DNA of 64,000 nucleotides from Paenibacillus paridis (GCF_006345825.1 NZ_VCIX01000082.1:124001-188000); one strand, 5' to 3'. Shown: positions 18,288-28,866, counted from the stretch's first letter. The notes: generated by a model from the letters alone, not told the origin. Program-made: numbers and translations.

Positions 18288-18546
18288 CCAAAACCCAGCC
18301 ATATGCTGCCCATTTTATGTCGCTGGACTAGATTAGATCTATTTTTTAGACCTATTTCATCCATTTCGGCCATTTGAGCTAGATTAGATCTAAAAATTAG
18401 ATCTATTTCACCAAAACCCGGCCATATGCTGCCTATTTTTTACTACTAGACTAGATTAGATCTATTTTTTAGACCTATTTCTTCCATTTCGGCCATTTGA
18501 GCTAGATTAGATCTAAAAATTAGATCTATTTCACCAAAACCCGGCA
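18288..18546. repeat. Tandem 123-bp repeat array A
   Basis: CCAAAACCC recurs at 18288, 18411 and 18534, exactly 123 bp apart, giving two full units and a short third. Within each unit AGATCTA-containing segments form inverted repeats. The minus strand of each unit encodes a peptide resembling the 41-residue repeat of array B (AQMAEMEEIGLKNRS) but broken by stops. It lies in a gap of 771 bases between the methyltransferase gene and the ABC operon; 17951-18287 shows no gene. Confidence 0.9.
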
Positions 18547-18643
18547 ACATCTTAAACCTACCATCCGCCATGTGGCTTGTCCAGCGTACTTTTCTTCTTC
18601 ATTATACACCGCAGGCGAGCACCAAAATCATGCTCAAAGCCGA

Positions 18644-18686
18644 TTGACAAATCGTGCCAATCCACTTACTCTGAATTACAGAGTAA
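18644..18686 (+). promoter_or_regulatory. Promoter with overlapping inverted-repeat operator of the ABC-exporter operon
   Basis: TTGACA at 18644-18649 is followed after 17 bases by TACTCT, a possible -10 box. A perfect dyad TTACTCTG-N5-CAGAGTAA spans 18666-18686 and covers the -10 box. Such placement is typical of a repressor site. The operon's last gene encodes a small winged-helix regulator, the natural candidate to bind here. Confidence 0.65.
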
Positions 18687-18721
18687 TCTGAATGAGTGTG
18701 ACTAAGAGGAGGAATCATTTC

Positions 18722-19645
18722 ATGCAGACTGTGATCCAACTGGATCAGCTATGCAAGCGGTACGGCAATACCACAGCCGTCGACCAGATTACGATGCAGG
18801 TGAACAAAGGGGAAATCTTCGGTATTGTTGGGCCCAATGGTGCCGGAAAAACAACCTTGATTGAAATGCTCGAGGGCTTGCGGCTGCCAGATAGCGGTTC
18901 CGCGACCGTCCTCGGACTCGACATCCGAAAGCATGCGATGGAGATTAAGCAGCGGATCGGCGTTCTGCTGCAAGCCACGTCCATGCCTGAGAAAGCCAAA
19001 GTCCGCGAAGTGCTGCAAATGTTTGCCTCCTTATATCATAAGAGCACGGACCCCAAAGAAATTTCCGCTTTCCTTGGACTTGAAGATAAGCAAAACGCAT
19101 TCATTAAGTCGCTCTCCGGCGGCTGGAAGCAGCGCGTATCGCTGGCGCTAGCGCTAATCAATGATCCTGACATTTTGTTTCTTGATGAGCCGAGCATGGG
19201 GCTTGATCCGAATGCTCGCAAAGAGATGTGGGATATGATCCACCGTTTAAAGAAGGATGGGCGGACGATTGTCGTCACCACGCACTACATGGAAGAAGCC
19301 GAATATTTATGTGACCGGATTGCGGTTATCAGCCATGGGAAGCTTGTTGCTTTGGATACGCCGCAGAAGCTAATCTCGATGCTGGGCGGCACGAAGCGCA
19401 TCAGCTTCAGGAACGCTGGAGATACCGGTAAGGAAAGCTTCGCCGGTCTGCCTTATGTTGTTGATGTGGAGTGGGAAACGGATACAGTTAAGCTGCATTC
19501 AAGCCAGATCGACGAGACGCTGCAGGCTCTGTTCCGTTTAGCCGCCGAAGAAGGCTGGATGGTTAGTGGACTTAGGCTAGAGGACGCCTCCATGAACGAT
19601 GTCTTTACCGAAATGACTGCCAGCGGAAAGGGGAGCGAAGGATGA
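18722..19645 (+). CDS. ABC transporter ATP-binding protein (DrrA/CcmA-like exporter type)
   Basis: This 307-residue ATPase has its ATG at 18722 placed by AGGAGG nine bases upstream; the longer frame from 18692 lacks a site. Walker A GPNGAGKTT lies near residue 38, signature LSGGWKQR near 133, and Walker B ILFLDEPSMGLDPN near 152. The C-terminal 80 residues are the extra domain of drug/antibiotic export ATPases. Its stop overlaps the next gene as ATGA, so the permease is translationally coupled. The pair likely exports a hydrophobic compound or peptide, but the substrate is unknown. Confidence 0.93.
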   Translation: MQTVIQLDQLCKRYGNTTAVDQITMQVNKGEIFGIVGPNGAGKTTLIEMLEGLRLPDSGSATVLGLDIRKHAMEIKQRIGVLLQATSMPEKAKVREVLQMFASLYHKSTDPKEISAFLGLEDKQNAFIKSLSGGWKQRVSLALALINDPDILFLDEPSMGLDPNARKEMWDMIHRLKKDGRTIVVTTHYMEEAEYLCDRIAVISHGKLVALDTPQKLISMLGGTKRISFRNAGDTGKESFAGLPYVVDVEWETDTVKLHSSQIDETLQALFRLAAEEGWMVSGLRLEDASMNDVFTEMTASGKGSEG

Positions 19646-20388
19646 ACGCATTATTACGGCTTATCGCTTTTGATTTCCGGTTATATCTTCGGGATTGGCT
19701 CACCATCTTCTGGATGCTGATTTATCCGGTTCTGATGCTGATCATATTCGGTTCCATGTTCGGCAACCAGCCTGGCGCTGAAGAAGGCTTGAAATATATT
19801 GACTCCTACATTCCGGCATTATGCGCTATGAATGTCATCTCTGTCTCCGTCTTCACCTTGAATATCAATATGATCACCCAGCGGGAAAGCGGCATTTTGC
19901 GAAGATACCGGGTCAGCCCCATTCGTTCAGCCTCCGTCCTGCTCTCTCATTCTATTCAAGGCGTCTTTCTCGTTCTGGCAGGCGCGATCGAAATCATTCT
20001 CGTAGCCAACTTCGTATGGGATATTCATTTTTCCTTCCCTTCTTTACTGCTGCTCTTCGCTTGCCTGCTGTTTGGCTGCCTCAGCTTCTTCTGCCTTGGC
20101 TTTGCCTTATCGGGACTTGCCAAAACGCCAGGAGCAGCAAGCGGCCTGGCCATGATCGTGTTTTTCCCGTCGCTGTTTCTGTCCGGCATCTCTATGCCGG
20201 TGGACATTCTGCCGACATTCATGCAGAAGCTGAGCCAGTGGCTGCCAATGTCTTATTTCGTTGAGCTGGCCCAAGGCGTATGGCTTGGCGGCTCGATCAC
20301 CTCATTCGGTACCGAGCTGGCGGTTATGCTGGGCTTCGCGGTCGTGTGCTGGTTATTGGCGTTTTTTCTTTTTCGCTGGGAAAAATAA
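19642..20388 (+). CDS. ABC-2 type transporter permease
   Basis: This 248-residue membrane protein has six hydrophobic segments and the ABC-2 signature region (ITQRESGILRRYRVSPI, then VFFPSLFLSGISMPVDILP). It overlaps the ATPase gene by four bases (ATGA). It forms the membrane channel of the exporter with the upstream ATPase. It is 35 bases ahead of a membrane-protein gene in the same operon. Confidence 0.93.
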   Translation: MNALLRLIAFDFRLYLRDWLTIFWMLIYPVLMLIIFGSMFGNQPGAEEGLKYIDSYIPALCAMNVISVSVFTLNINMITQRESGILRRYRVSPIRSASVLLSHSIQGVFLVLAGAIEIILVANFVWDIHFSFPSLLLLFACLLFGCLSFFCLGFALSGLAKTPGAASGLAMIVFFPSLFLSGISMPVDILPTFMQKLSQWLPMSYFVELAQGVWLGGSITSFGTELAVMLGFAVVCWLLAFFLFRWEK

Positions 20389-20423
20389 AACGGGAAACCC
20401 CGCTAAATTAGGGAGCGTTCACA

Positions 20424-21017
20424 TTGAACAAACAACAGGAAGCAGCCTCGGCGGACTCGCTGCAGGCGCTGCGCGATATTGATTTTATTAAACAATTCAT
20501 TCATCGAAACAAGAAAAAACTGGACCACTCCCCGCCCTATTTGTTCATATGGGGCACCTATCTCATCATCGGCATGGTCGGTATGCAATTTGACAATGTG
20601 GCATGGCCCATGTGGTATTTTTCGATCGGCACCGTCATTGGCGGCGCGCTTTCCGCGATTATCGGCATTCGGCAAGGCCGTGCAAGCCAAATGCGGGAGA
20701 AGGATGCCAGCGGCTGGATGTTCGGCTTGCCCTTCCTCGCTATGGTTGCCGCCGGCTGGATCATGATGGCAACGGATATTGTGAGGACCGAGTATCTGCC
20801 TCTGTTTTGGTTCATGCTGGTCGGGATTCTGTACGTTTCCATGGGAGCATGGCTTGGCAAAGGGCCGATGCTGCTCGGCGTATGGTTCATTTTGCTGGCT
20901 GCTCTAACTAGACTATTCTTCCTCGACTATCAATATTTGCTGCTCGGCTTGCTCGGTGGAGGCAGCGTTATTCTTACAGGCTTGTGGCTGCAGCTGCAGA
21001 GGAGGCGTCATGAGTGA
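20424..21017 (+). CDS. Small multi-pass membrane protein of the ABC-exporter operon
   Basis: This 197-residue protein starts at TTG with GGGAG eight bases upstream. About 45 hydrophilic N-terminal residues (ALRDIDFIKQFIHRNKKKLD) precede five or six membrane segments. It resembles uncharacterised inner-membrane proteins that accompany ABC-2 exporters and small winged-helix regulators in Bacillota. Its end overlaps the start of the regulator gene. A role in sensing or in assembling the exporter is possible, but no function is known. Confidence 0.75.
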   Translation: MNKQQEAASADSLQALRDIDFIKQFIHRNKKKLDHSPPYLFIWGTYLIIGMVGMQFDNVAWPMWYFSIGTVIGGALSAIIGIRQGRASQMREKDASGWMFGLPFLAMVAAGWIMMATDIVRTEYLPLFWFMLVGILYVSMGAWLGKGPMLLGVWFILLAALTRLFFLDYQYLLLGLLGGGSVILTGLWLQLQRRRHE

Positions 21018-21333
21018 CAATTTGCTGGATGCGATTGATGAGACCATTCATGCCAAAGCACGCCTTGGCATTATGAGTCTGCTGATTGCAAACGGCGATT
21101 GCGACTTTGGCTTCCTGCGCGGCGAGCTGAAGCTGACCGAGGGCAACCTCGGGAACCATATCCGCGTACTGGAGGAAGCCACATACATTACAGTAACCAA
21201 AACCTTCGCCGGCAAGCGGCCCAAAACGATTTGCTCGACCACTCCGCTAGGTCTGGAAATGTTTGAGCAATACATTTCCGGCTTGGAAAAAATCATCCGC
21301 ATGGCGCGTGGAGCAGAGAAGAAGCCCGAATAG
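21010..21333 (+). CDS. Winged-helix transcriptional regulator
   Basis: This 107-residue protein has ATG at 21010 with GGAGG immediately upstream, overlapping the membrane-protein gene by eight bases. The fold is a winged helix: ARLGIMSLLIANGDCDFGFL, then the recognition segment KLTEGNLGNHIRVLEE and a wing ending GKRPKTICSTTPLG. It resembles the ArsR/MarR-like HTH_34 family. As the last gene of the exporter operon it probably represses the operon through the dyad at 18666-18686. That link is inferred from position and symmetry. Confidence 0.86.
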   Translation: MSDNLLDAIDETIHAKARLGIMSLLIANGDCDFGFLRGELKLTEGNLGNHIRVLEEATYITVTKTFAGKRPKTICSTTPLGLEMFEQYISGLEKIIRMARGAEKKPE

Positions 21334-21405
21334 TCAGCTGCTGCTGGCCCTTCAGGCTTCTTGTTCGTTAATAGGAGGGTGGCATGAATCAATGCTTGCT
21401 GCAGC

Positions 21406-21462
21406 AAAAAAAGACATGCGCTCTTCAACACAGCTGCTGGCCGCGTGTAAGAGCGCATGTCT
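21406..21462 (-). terminator. Terminator of the ABC-F gene
   Basis: AGACATGCGCTCTT pairs perfectly with AAGAGCGCATGTCT in a 14-bp stem around a 23-base loop. On the minus strand it is followed by seven U residues. It lies 12 bases after the stop at 21474. Confidence 0.9.
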
Positions 21463-21473
21463 GGATCCATCCC

Positions 21474-23030
21474 TTAAAATACTTTTGTCGTCCACGATTC
21501 GCAGTTCCATGTGTCCGTTACGACATCACGGTAAAATTCCGGTTCGTGGGAAATGAGCAGGATGCTGCCTTTGTAAGCTTTCAGAGCACGCTTTAGCTCG
21601 TCCTTCGCATCAACGTCCAAGTGGTTGGTCGGCTCATCGAGTACCAGCAGATTCGTTTCATTGTTGATCAGCTTGCAGAGACGGACCTTAGCTTTCTCGC
21701 CGCCGCTCAGCACTGCGATTTTGCTCTCGATATGCTTCGTTGTAAGCCCGCATTTCGCAAGCGCTGCACGCACCTCAAATTGCGAGTACGAAGGGAATTC
21801 CTTCCATACATCCTCGATACAAGTGTTGTAATTCGTTTCCTTCATTTCCTGTTGGAAATAGCCGACCTGTTGATGCTCGCCACGCTGCACCGTTCCGGAT
21901 ATCGCCTGAATTTCTCCCAAAATACTGCGCAGCAGCGTCGTTTTACCGATTCCGTTGGCGCCGACGAGCGCAATCTTCTGTCCGCGCTCCATACGAAGGT
22001 CAAGCGGACGGGACAACGGGCTGTCATAGCCGATGACAAGATCCTTCGTTTCAAAAATAAGCTTGCCGGAGGTTCTGCCATCCTTGAAATTGAACTGCGG
22101 CTTTGGCTTTTCCTTAGCAATCTCGATGACTTCCATCTTATCAAGCTTCTTCTGCCGGGACATTGCCATATTGCGGGTCGCGACGCTCGCTTTGTTGCGT
22201 GCCACAAAATCCTTCAAATCCGCAATTTCCTGCTGCTGGCGCTTGAATGCCGATTCCAATTGCTGCTTCTTCATTTCGTGAACCTGCTGGAAGTATTCAT
22301 AATCGCCAACGTAGCGATTAAGCTCCTGGTTCTCCATATGGTAAATCAGGTTAATAACGCTGTTCAGGAATGGAATATCATGCGAAATCAAAATAAACGC
22401 ATTCTCATATTCCTGCAGGTAACGCTTCAGCCATTCGATATGCTGCTCGTCCAAATAGTTGGTCGGCTCATCGAGAAGCAGAATATCCGGCTTCTCGAGT
22501 AGCAGCTTGGCAAGCAGAACCTTCGTCCGCTGACCGCCGCTCAGGTCATTCACGTCCTTGTCCAATCCGATATCGGTAAGCCCCAGGCCGCGGGCAGTTT
22601 CCTCGATCTTCGCGTCGATCAAATAAAAATCCTGACTCGTCAGCGTATCCTGAATCGTTCCGACGTCCTCTAGCAGCTTCTCGAGCTCCTCCGGGGATAC
22701 ATCGCCCATCTTCAGGTACATGTCGTTCATCTCTTGCTCCATGTCGAACAGATACTGGAAAGCACCCTTCAAAACATCGCGAATCGTTGAACCTTTGCTC
22801 AGCACTGCATGCTGGTCAAGGTAGCCTACGCGCATGCGCTTCGACCACTCCACCTTGCCGTCATCCGGTTGAAGCTTGCCCGTAATAATGTTCATGAAAG
22901 TAGACTTTCCTTCGCCATTGGCGCCGATTAGTCCGATATGCTCGCCTTTCAGCAGGCGAAACGATACGTCATTGAAGATCGCGCGATCTCCAAAGCCGTG
23001 GCTTAATCTTTCTACATTTAATATGCTCAT
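21474..23030 (-). CDS. ykpA: ABC-F family ATPase (YkpA/YbiT-like)
   Basis: This soluble protein of 518 residues has two ABC domains and no membrane segment. The ATG at 23030 (MSILNVERLSHGFG) follows AAAGGTG; the frame open to 23087 is not needed. The first domain has GANGEGKST, LSGGQRTK and LLLDEPTNYLDE; the second has GANGIGKTT, LSGGEKAK and LVLDEPTNHLD. A charged interdomain linker (EIADLKDFVARNKASVATRN) is the tRNA-contacting arm of ABC-F translation factors. Length and arrangement fit the YkpA/YbiT subgroup, which acts on stalled ribosomes. It is monocistronic with its own terminator. Some ABC-F proteins give antibiotic resistance, but this subgroup is usually housekeeping. Confidence 0.92.
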   Translation of the reverse strand: MSILNVERLSHGFGDRAIFNDVSFRLLKGEHIGLIGANGEGKSTFMNIITGKLQPDDGKVEWSKRMRVGYLDQHAVLSKGSTIRDVLKGAFQYLFDMEQEMNDMYLKMGDVSPEELEKLLEDVGTIQDTLTSQDFYLIDAKIEETARGLGLTDIGLDKDVNDLSGGQRTKVLLAKLLLEKPDILLLDEPTNYLDEQHIEWLKRYLQEYENAFILISHDIPFLNSVINLIYHMENQELNRYVGDYEYFQQVHEMKKQQLESAFKRQQQEIADLKDFVARNKASVATRNMAMSRQKKLDKMEVIEIAKEKPKPQFNFKDGRTSGKLIFETKDLVIGYDSPLSRPLDLRMERGQKIALVGANGIGKTTLLRSILGEIQAISGTVQRGEHQQVGYFQQEMKETNYNTCIEDVWKEFPSYSQFEVRAALAKCGLTTKHIESKIAVLSGGEKAKVRLCKLINNETNLLVLDEPTNHLDVDAKDELKRALKAYKGSILLISHEPEFYRDVVTDTWNCESWTTKVF

Positions 23031-23308
23031 GCATGACACCTTTTCTTTTGGAATATTCTTGCGTTTATACGCTATTGTCTTATCCACATTTTAAGTGAAA
23101 ACACAGCCGTGAGCAATGTTTAGCAGGGTTAAATTCATCGAAAACATGCAGTTTACGGGTGGTTTCTTTTGCACAAGGCATGCCAATTCGGCATTTTAGC
23201 ATTAAAATGGCCCCAGCATTTGCATATTAGGGTAGCGGAATATAATATTTCGGTCGCTGTGCGTGCCGCACGTTTGGAGGGATTGCGTTTATGGCGAGTT
23301 TAAAATGC

Positions 23309-23540
23309 AAATTAATTTCTCCGGTTTAAGTTACATGGAATTAATCCCGTTAATTTAACCGATTTAAGCTTATCCTGGCGTTTAACTGGAATTTCTCCTG
23401 TTAATTCGAAGGAATCAGCCCAAAATGACAAGGAACAGCCAGATTAACGGTATGAATTCCTGTTATTTCAATCTCCAAGCGAATCTCGCTATTTTAACGG
23501 GAGGAATTCCTGTTATTTCAGTCTTCAATCGAATCATGCT
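23309..23540. repeat. Degenerate AT-rich repeats with GGAATT/AATTCC motifs
   Basis: Related segments recur, each with TTAAC followed by GGAATTCCTGTTATTTC-like sequence. The clearest pair starts at 23444 and 23494, with weaker copies near 23382 and 23333. The spacing is irregular (50-62 bp). The gap between the ABC-F start and the next gene (23031-23899) holds no convincing gene. Confidence 0.55.
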
Positions 23541-23757
23541 CATAACCAAACTATAGCCCCCCCTAAACCGGATGAGAGCAACTCATTTCGTTATCCTCTA
23601 AGCACACACTTTATTTAGTTATAAAAGCACGACTAGTCGCTCCTCTGACGACCTCAGAAAACAAATAAAAGGCATACCCGTCTGATCGCTTTCCTAATTG
23701 CATTCTATCTAACTGATTTGATTGCATATAAAACGCAGGTTGAACTTAGACATGGCA

Positions 23758-23823
23758 AAGGGACCCTCACGGCAAGCCGCCATGGGGTCCCTTCCAAGCT
23801 AATAGGAGAGGCCTGCCCTCTCC
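23758..23823. other. Two adjacent stem-loops in intergenic DNA
   Basis: AAGGGACCC (23758) pairs with GGGTCCCTT (23785) and GGAGAGG (23805) with CCTCTCC (23817). Neither is followed by a proper U-run. They lie downstream of the secreted repeat-rich protein gene on the minus strand and could protect or end its mRNA. Confidence 0.5.
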
Positions 23824-23899
23824 ACAAACTCACATTCGAGTCGAATGCTAGTCGATTAGTCTTTACAATTGAGCTAATCCATCATTCGCTACTCTGCTA

Positions 23900-24595
23900 T
23901 TAGCAAATCTCTTCAGCCGCGCTGCCGCTTCCAGAAGAGGAAGGCTGGGAGTCAGATGACGAAGACGATGGAGCAGCCGTTGCTTTCGGTTTCACTTCTT
24001 CTTTTTTCACGAAGCTAATCGATTTTTTCTCTTCTTTCGCTGGAGCTGCTGTTGGTTCTGCTTTTACTTCCTCTTTTACAGGGGCAGCCGTAGCTTGTGG
24101 TTTAACCTCTTCTTTGACAGGAGCTGCAGTCGCCTTAGGGGCTGCTTCTTCTTTCGCCGCCGCTGGTTTCGCAGGTGTTTCTTCCTTTACAACGGCTGCT
24201 GCTTTAGTAGTCGCTGCTTCTTTAACTGTGGATACTGCTGCTTTGGAAGGCGCTTCTTCTTTCGCTGTAGCAGCTGCTTTCGCAGGCTCCTGAGCTTTTG
24301 TTGCTGTGCTGACTGCCGGCTGCTCTTTTTCAGTTGCTGCAGCCGTGTTCACGACAGGCGTGCTGCCTTCAGATGCTGCGTCGGCTTTCTTCTCTTCTGT
24401 TACCGGAGCTGAAACGACTTCCGGTTTGCTGTCAGTCGCATCTGTTGCTGCTTCCGCTTGCTGCACTTGAGTGGTTACCGGATTGCTTTTCGCTGCCGAA
24501 ACCTCATCGTTTGGCTTGTTGGCGGATACCGCCGCGTAAGTGGAGATCAGCGCAACCGCTGCTGCAATGCTTAAAGTAAGAGTCAATTTTTTCAT
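23900..24595 (-). CDS. Secreted Ala/Lys/Glu/Pro-rich low-complexity protein
   Basis: This 231-residue protein starts MKKLTLTLSIAAAVAL with a signal peptide ending near AAVSA (residue 25). Almost all of the rest is built from Ala, Lys, Glu, Pro, Thr and Val, with imperfect repeats of the pattern KATAAPVKEEVK and AKEEAPSKAA. The tail is Ser-rich (PSSSSSDSQPSSSGSGSAA) and ends EEIC, with cysteine as the very last residue and the only one in the mature chain. No enzymatic domain is seen. Such sequences act as extended cell-wall spanning or ion-binding spacers. The function is unknown; the composition and clean signal peptide support a real gene. Confidence 0.7.
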   Translation of the reverse strand: MKKLTLTLSIAAAVALISTYAAVSANKPNDEVSAAKSNPVTTQVQQAEAATDATDSKPEVVSAPVTEEKKADAASEGSTPVVNTAAATEKEQPAVSTATKAQEPAKAAATAKEEAPSKAAVSTVKEAATTKAAAVVKEETPAKPAAAKEEAAPKATAAPVKEEVKPQATAAPVKEEVKAEPTAAPAKEEKKSISFVKKEEVKPKATAAPSSSSSDSQPSSSGSGSAAEEIC

Positions 24596-25230
24596 AATGA
24601 AGACCATCCTTCCGAATTTCCTGTTTTTTTTTTGAAAATCAATACAGTCATAAAAATCATTTTTCTGGTATTACCGCTAGCGTGTTCCCGAATCACGGCG
24701 AACGGCCAGTCGGCAGCATTGGTTACTGTTCTTGCCATATCTGCAATGATGCTGCTGAAACAAAAAGTCGGACACTGTCAGCAGACCTGCTGCGGTAGCC
24801 ACTGCTGTTGCAGTCATGAGTGCAGTCTCCGGTACGCCAGCTATGCCAAGAGAAACAGCCAAGGCCAGATCGCTATTTGTATGGTCGGTATGGACTTTCC
24901 CCCTTCTGGCTTCTGTACTCGGATAAAAAAAGAAGACCCAACAGGAGCGCCGCTGCGCTTTCCCATTGAATCTCTGGTGGTCCAGTAGATTTATCGTTCT
25001 TATTTATCCAACAAAATCATTGGTTGCTTATTTTGTTCGTATTCCTATCTTATTCGCCTGTTGTACTCCTGTCAATCTTTATTTCGTTTATTTCCCATCG
25101 TTTTTATCGGAATTACAAAAAACGTAGACTGGATAGACACAAATCAAGATTAAGCTGCTGATACAAGTCCAAAATCATACGGTTACTGGAGCCGCAGGCT
25201 GCACCTGACTAGCTCCTTAATTCCGTTAAA
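24596..25230. other. Intergenic region without a convincing gene
   Basis: Open frames on both strands exist at 24632-24988, but none has a good ribosome binding site. The plus-strand one is a cysteine run with no recognisable domain. A minus-strand stretch at 24700-24862 (SLGIAGVP, DMARTVTNA in a second frame) faintly recalls a transporter remnant, but this is too weak to call. Confidence 0.4.
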
Positions 25231-25989
25231 TCACATGCCTAGGACAAGCTCGATGCCTGCTCTCTTGCATGCTTTATTCAGCTCCGCTGCGGGAAGCTTG
25301 TCCGTAATGACGCGGTGCACATGCCCAAGCTCGGCGAAGGAAATAAAGTCCTTGGCGCCGAACTTGGTATGGTCCATCAGCACATTGACTTCCGAGGCTT
25401 GGCGTATGGCCGTTTTTTTGATTTCCGCTTCATACATATTGGAATTGCTGAACCCATGCTCGGCAGTTAATCCGGTCGTTCCTAAGAATACGCGGGAATA
25501 AGCCATCGATCCGATCATATTTTCGGCAAAGGGCCCAATCACGGTAGATGTCGCCTCCAAAATCATGCCCCCGGACAAAATCGTCGGAATCCGCTTTTCC
25601 TGAAGCTCATTCGCGACGTTAAGCGCATTCGTGACGACCGTAATGCCAAGGCCCGGCTTCAGCGCACGCGCCACTTCAATCGTCGTCGTTCCCCCATCGA
25701 TAAAGATGTACTCACCGGTTTGAATCAACGCTGCCGCTGTGCGGCCAATGCTTGCTTTCTCATCCGCCCTAAGCCCGGTTCGGTCCTTCAAGGCGATATC
25801 CTTGCCTAGCAAAATCGCACCGCCGAACGTCCTTCGCAGGATGCCCGCCTGCTCCAGCTTCTCCAAATCCCGGCGGATCGTCATTTCCGTCACCGTGAAC
25901 ATCGTTTTCATATCATTCATCCGGATTTCTCCGTGTATCTCGAGCTGCTCCTTTATCCGTTGCTGCCGATCGTTTAAGCTGGTAGGCAT
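25231..25989 (-). CDS. DeoR-family transcriptional regulator
   Basis: This 252-residue repressor has an N-terminal winged helix (RQQRIKEQLEIHGEIRMNDM, then TEMTIRRDLEKLEQAGILRR) at residues 8-58. A DeoR sensor domain follows with the phosphosugar-binding loop FIDGGTTTIEVARAL and TNALNVANEL. GGGAG lies nine bases ahead of the ATG. It is the last gene of the aldolase-kinase-isomerase operon on the same strand. DeoR proteins usually sense a sugar phosphate of their pathway, here plausibly the kinase product. Confidence 0.93.
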   Translation of the reverse strand: MPTSLNDRQQRIKEQLEIHGEIRMNDMKTMFTVTEMTIRRDLEKLEQAGILRRTFGGAILLGKDIALKDRTGLRADEKASIGRTAAALIQTGEYIFIDGGTTTIEVARALKPGLGITVVTNALNVANELQEKRIPTILSGGMILEATSTVIGPFAENMIGSMAYSRVFLGTTGLTAEHGFSNSNMYEAEIKKTAIRQASEVNVLMDHTKFGAKDFISFAELGHVHRVITDKLPAAELNKACKRAGIELVLGM

Positions 25990-26044
25990 GCTGCGCCACT
26001 CCCGTTACAATATTTCATTTATATCTTCTTATTATTGCAATGGT

Positions 26045-27076
26045 TCAGCCAATGTTCAACTCCCAGTTGTAACGAACGGACTGTCCCTGCTGCAAAATAA
26101 GCAAACGGCGCTGCTGCGCTTCCTCCGCAATGCCCCCTACCAAGCCATTCGAAGGCTCAATGCCGAGCACGTAGCTGCCCGCGCCCGCCATTTTCCACTG
26201 CACCAGATGCGGAAGCGTATCCTTAGACCAGCTTAACGCAGCGGTTAGTGGAACGGTCCTGTTCCCGGCTTGCGGAAAGTTAGGCTGAAATAGCCTAACC
26301 TCTGCCTTCGCGGCCGGCTCCAGCCCATGATAATAGACGCGCTCTTGAAATCCCGCTTCTGGCTCCTGCCACTTGTCGTAACCGACTAAATCCGCAGCGG
26401 CCTCTCTTGGTGTAACCGAACCGGCAGGAAACTGGATCGTAGACTCCGGGGACAGAAGCGGATATCCAAAATTAAAATGGTAAAGCATCATATGAGGCGC
26501 AGGGTCGCTGCCTGCATTTTCCACAAGGTCGGTCACTGTTATTTTGTTCTCTCCAAGACGCGAGCGGATCTCGCGGTGCATGCGCAAATGGCCGCCAAAT
26601 AATGCCGTTTCCTCAACCGTGCCGCGGATCACCATCTCATATTCGTCTCCCTGCCATACTCCCTCGGCACATACCTGGCGAGCCGGCAGATGGTGAACTC
26701 GTCCGTGCAGGCCATAGCTTTTCCCTTCATAGACAGAAGGAGAACCCGCATTCATTAATCCGCAGGTCATCATCAGGCCGCCGGAAGCCGTTCGCAGCCA
26801 GCCTGCTCCCTCCGGCTCGTAATACATCGGATGAACGTCGCCTCCGGCTGACTGCCAGCTTATCGGGACGCCGCCATATTCCGCCAACGAAAAATCAAGG
26901 CCTTTGGTCGGGGTGACGGTATACGTTAGCCCCGCGCCTGTTCTCACTTGAATAAACTCCATGCCGCGCTCCGGGCCCTCATCCCCCAAATAACGCCGGA
27001 TGCCGCCGATTTGCTCGAGGCGTCCCACATGCGCAGACAGTTCCCTACGCGTCCATTGCCGACCATATAAATGCAT
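26045..27076 (-). CDS. DUF4432 aldose-epimerase-like protein
   Basis: This 343-residue cytoplasmic protein has the galactose-mutarotase-like beta-sandwich fold of the DUF4432 family. Visible markers are GMEFIQVRTGAGL, TPTKGLDFSLAEYGGVP, GLMNAGSP, YGLHGRVHHLPA and HFNFGYPLLSPES. Its start lies four bases before the stop of the isomerase gene, with GAGGATT as a ribosome site. Relatives are thought to bind or epimerise sugars at the anomeric centre. In the operon it may supply the correct anomer to the isomerase. The exact activity is not known. Confidence 0.88.
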   Translation of the reverse strand: MHLYGRQWTRRELSAHVGRLEQIGGIRRYLGDEGPERGMEFIQVRTGAGLTYTVTPTKGLDFSLAEYGGVPISWQSAGGDVHPMYYEPEGAGWLRTASGGLMMTCGLMNAGSPSVYEGKSYGLHGRVHHLPARQVCAEGVWQGDEYEMVIRGTVEETALFGGHLRMHREIRSRLGENKITVTDLVENAGSDPAPHMMLYHFNFGYPLLSPESTIQFPAGSVTPREAAADLVGYDKWQEPEAGFQERVYYHGLEPAAKAEVRLFQPNFPQAGNRTVPLTAALSWSKDTLPHLVQWKMAGAGSYVLGIEPSNGLVGGIAEEAQQRRLLILQQGQSVRYNWELNIG

Positions 27077-27079
27077 TGA

Positions 27080-28865
<1,786 letters not shown>

Positions 28866-28866
28866 C

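Noticed and set aside
18288..18546. CRISPR-like array
   Set aside because: The unit is 123 bp with no unique spacers and no cas genes nearby.
21384..21596. Short Cys-containing plus-strand frame beginning MNQCLLQQKKTC
   Set aside because: It lies inside the terminator stem and the end of the ABC-F gene; although a GGAGG-like site precedes it, sequence constraint belongs to those features.
24632..24988. Cysteine-rich 118-residue frame on the plus strand, and a faint transporter-like stretch (SLGIAGVP, DMARTVTNA) on the minus strand
   Set aside because: No ribosome binding site, the two transporter-like pieces lie in different frames, and similarity is too short to separate from Ala-rich chance translation. 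A protein search would decide.
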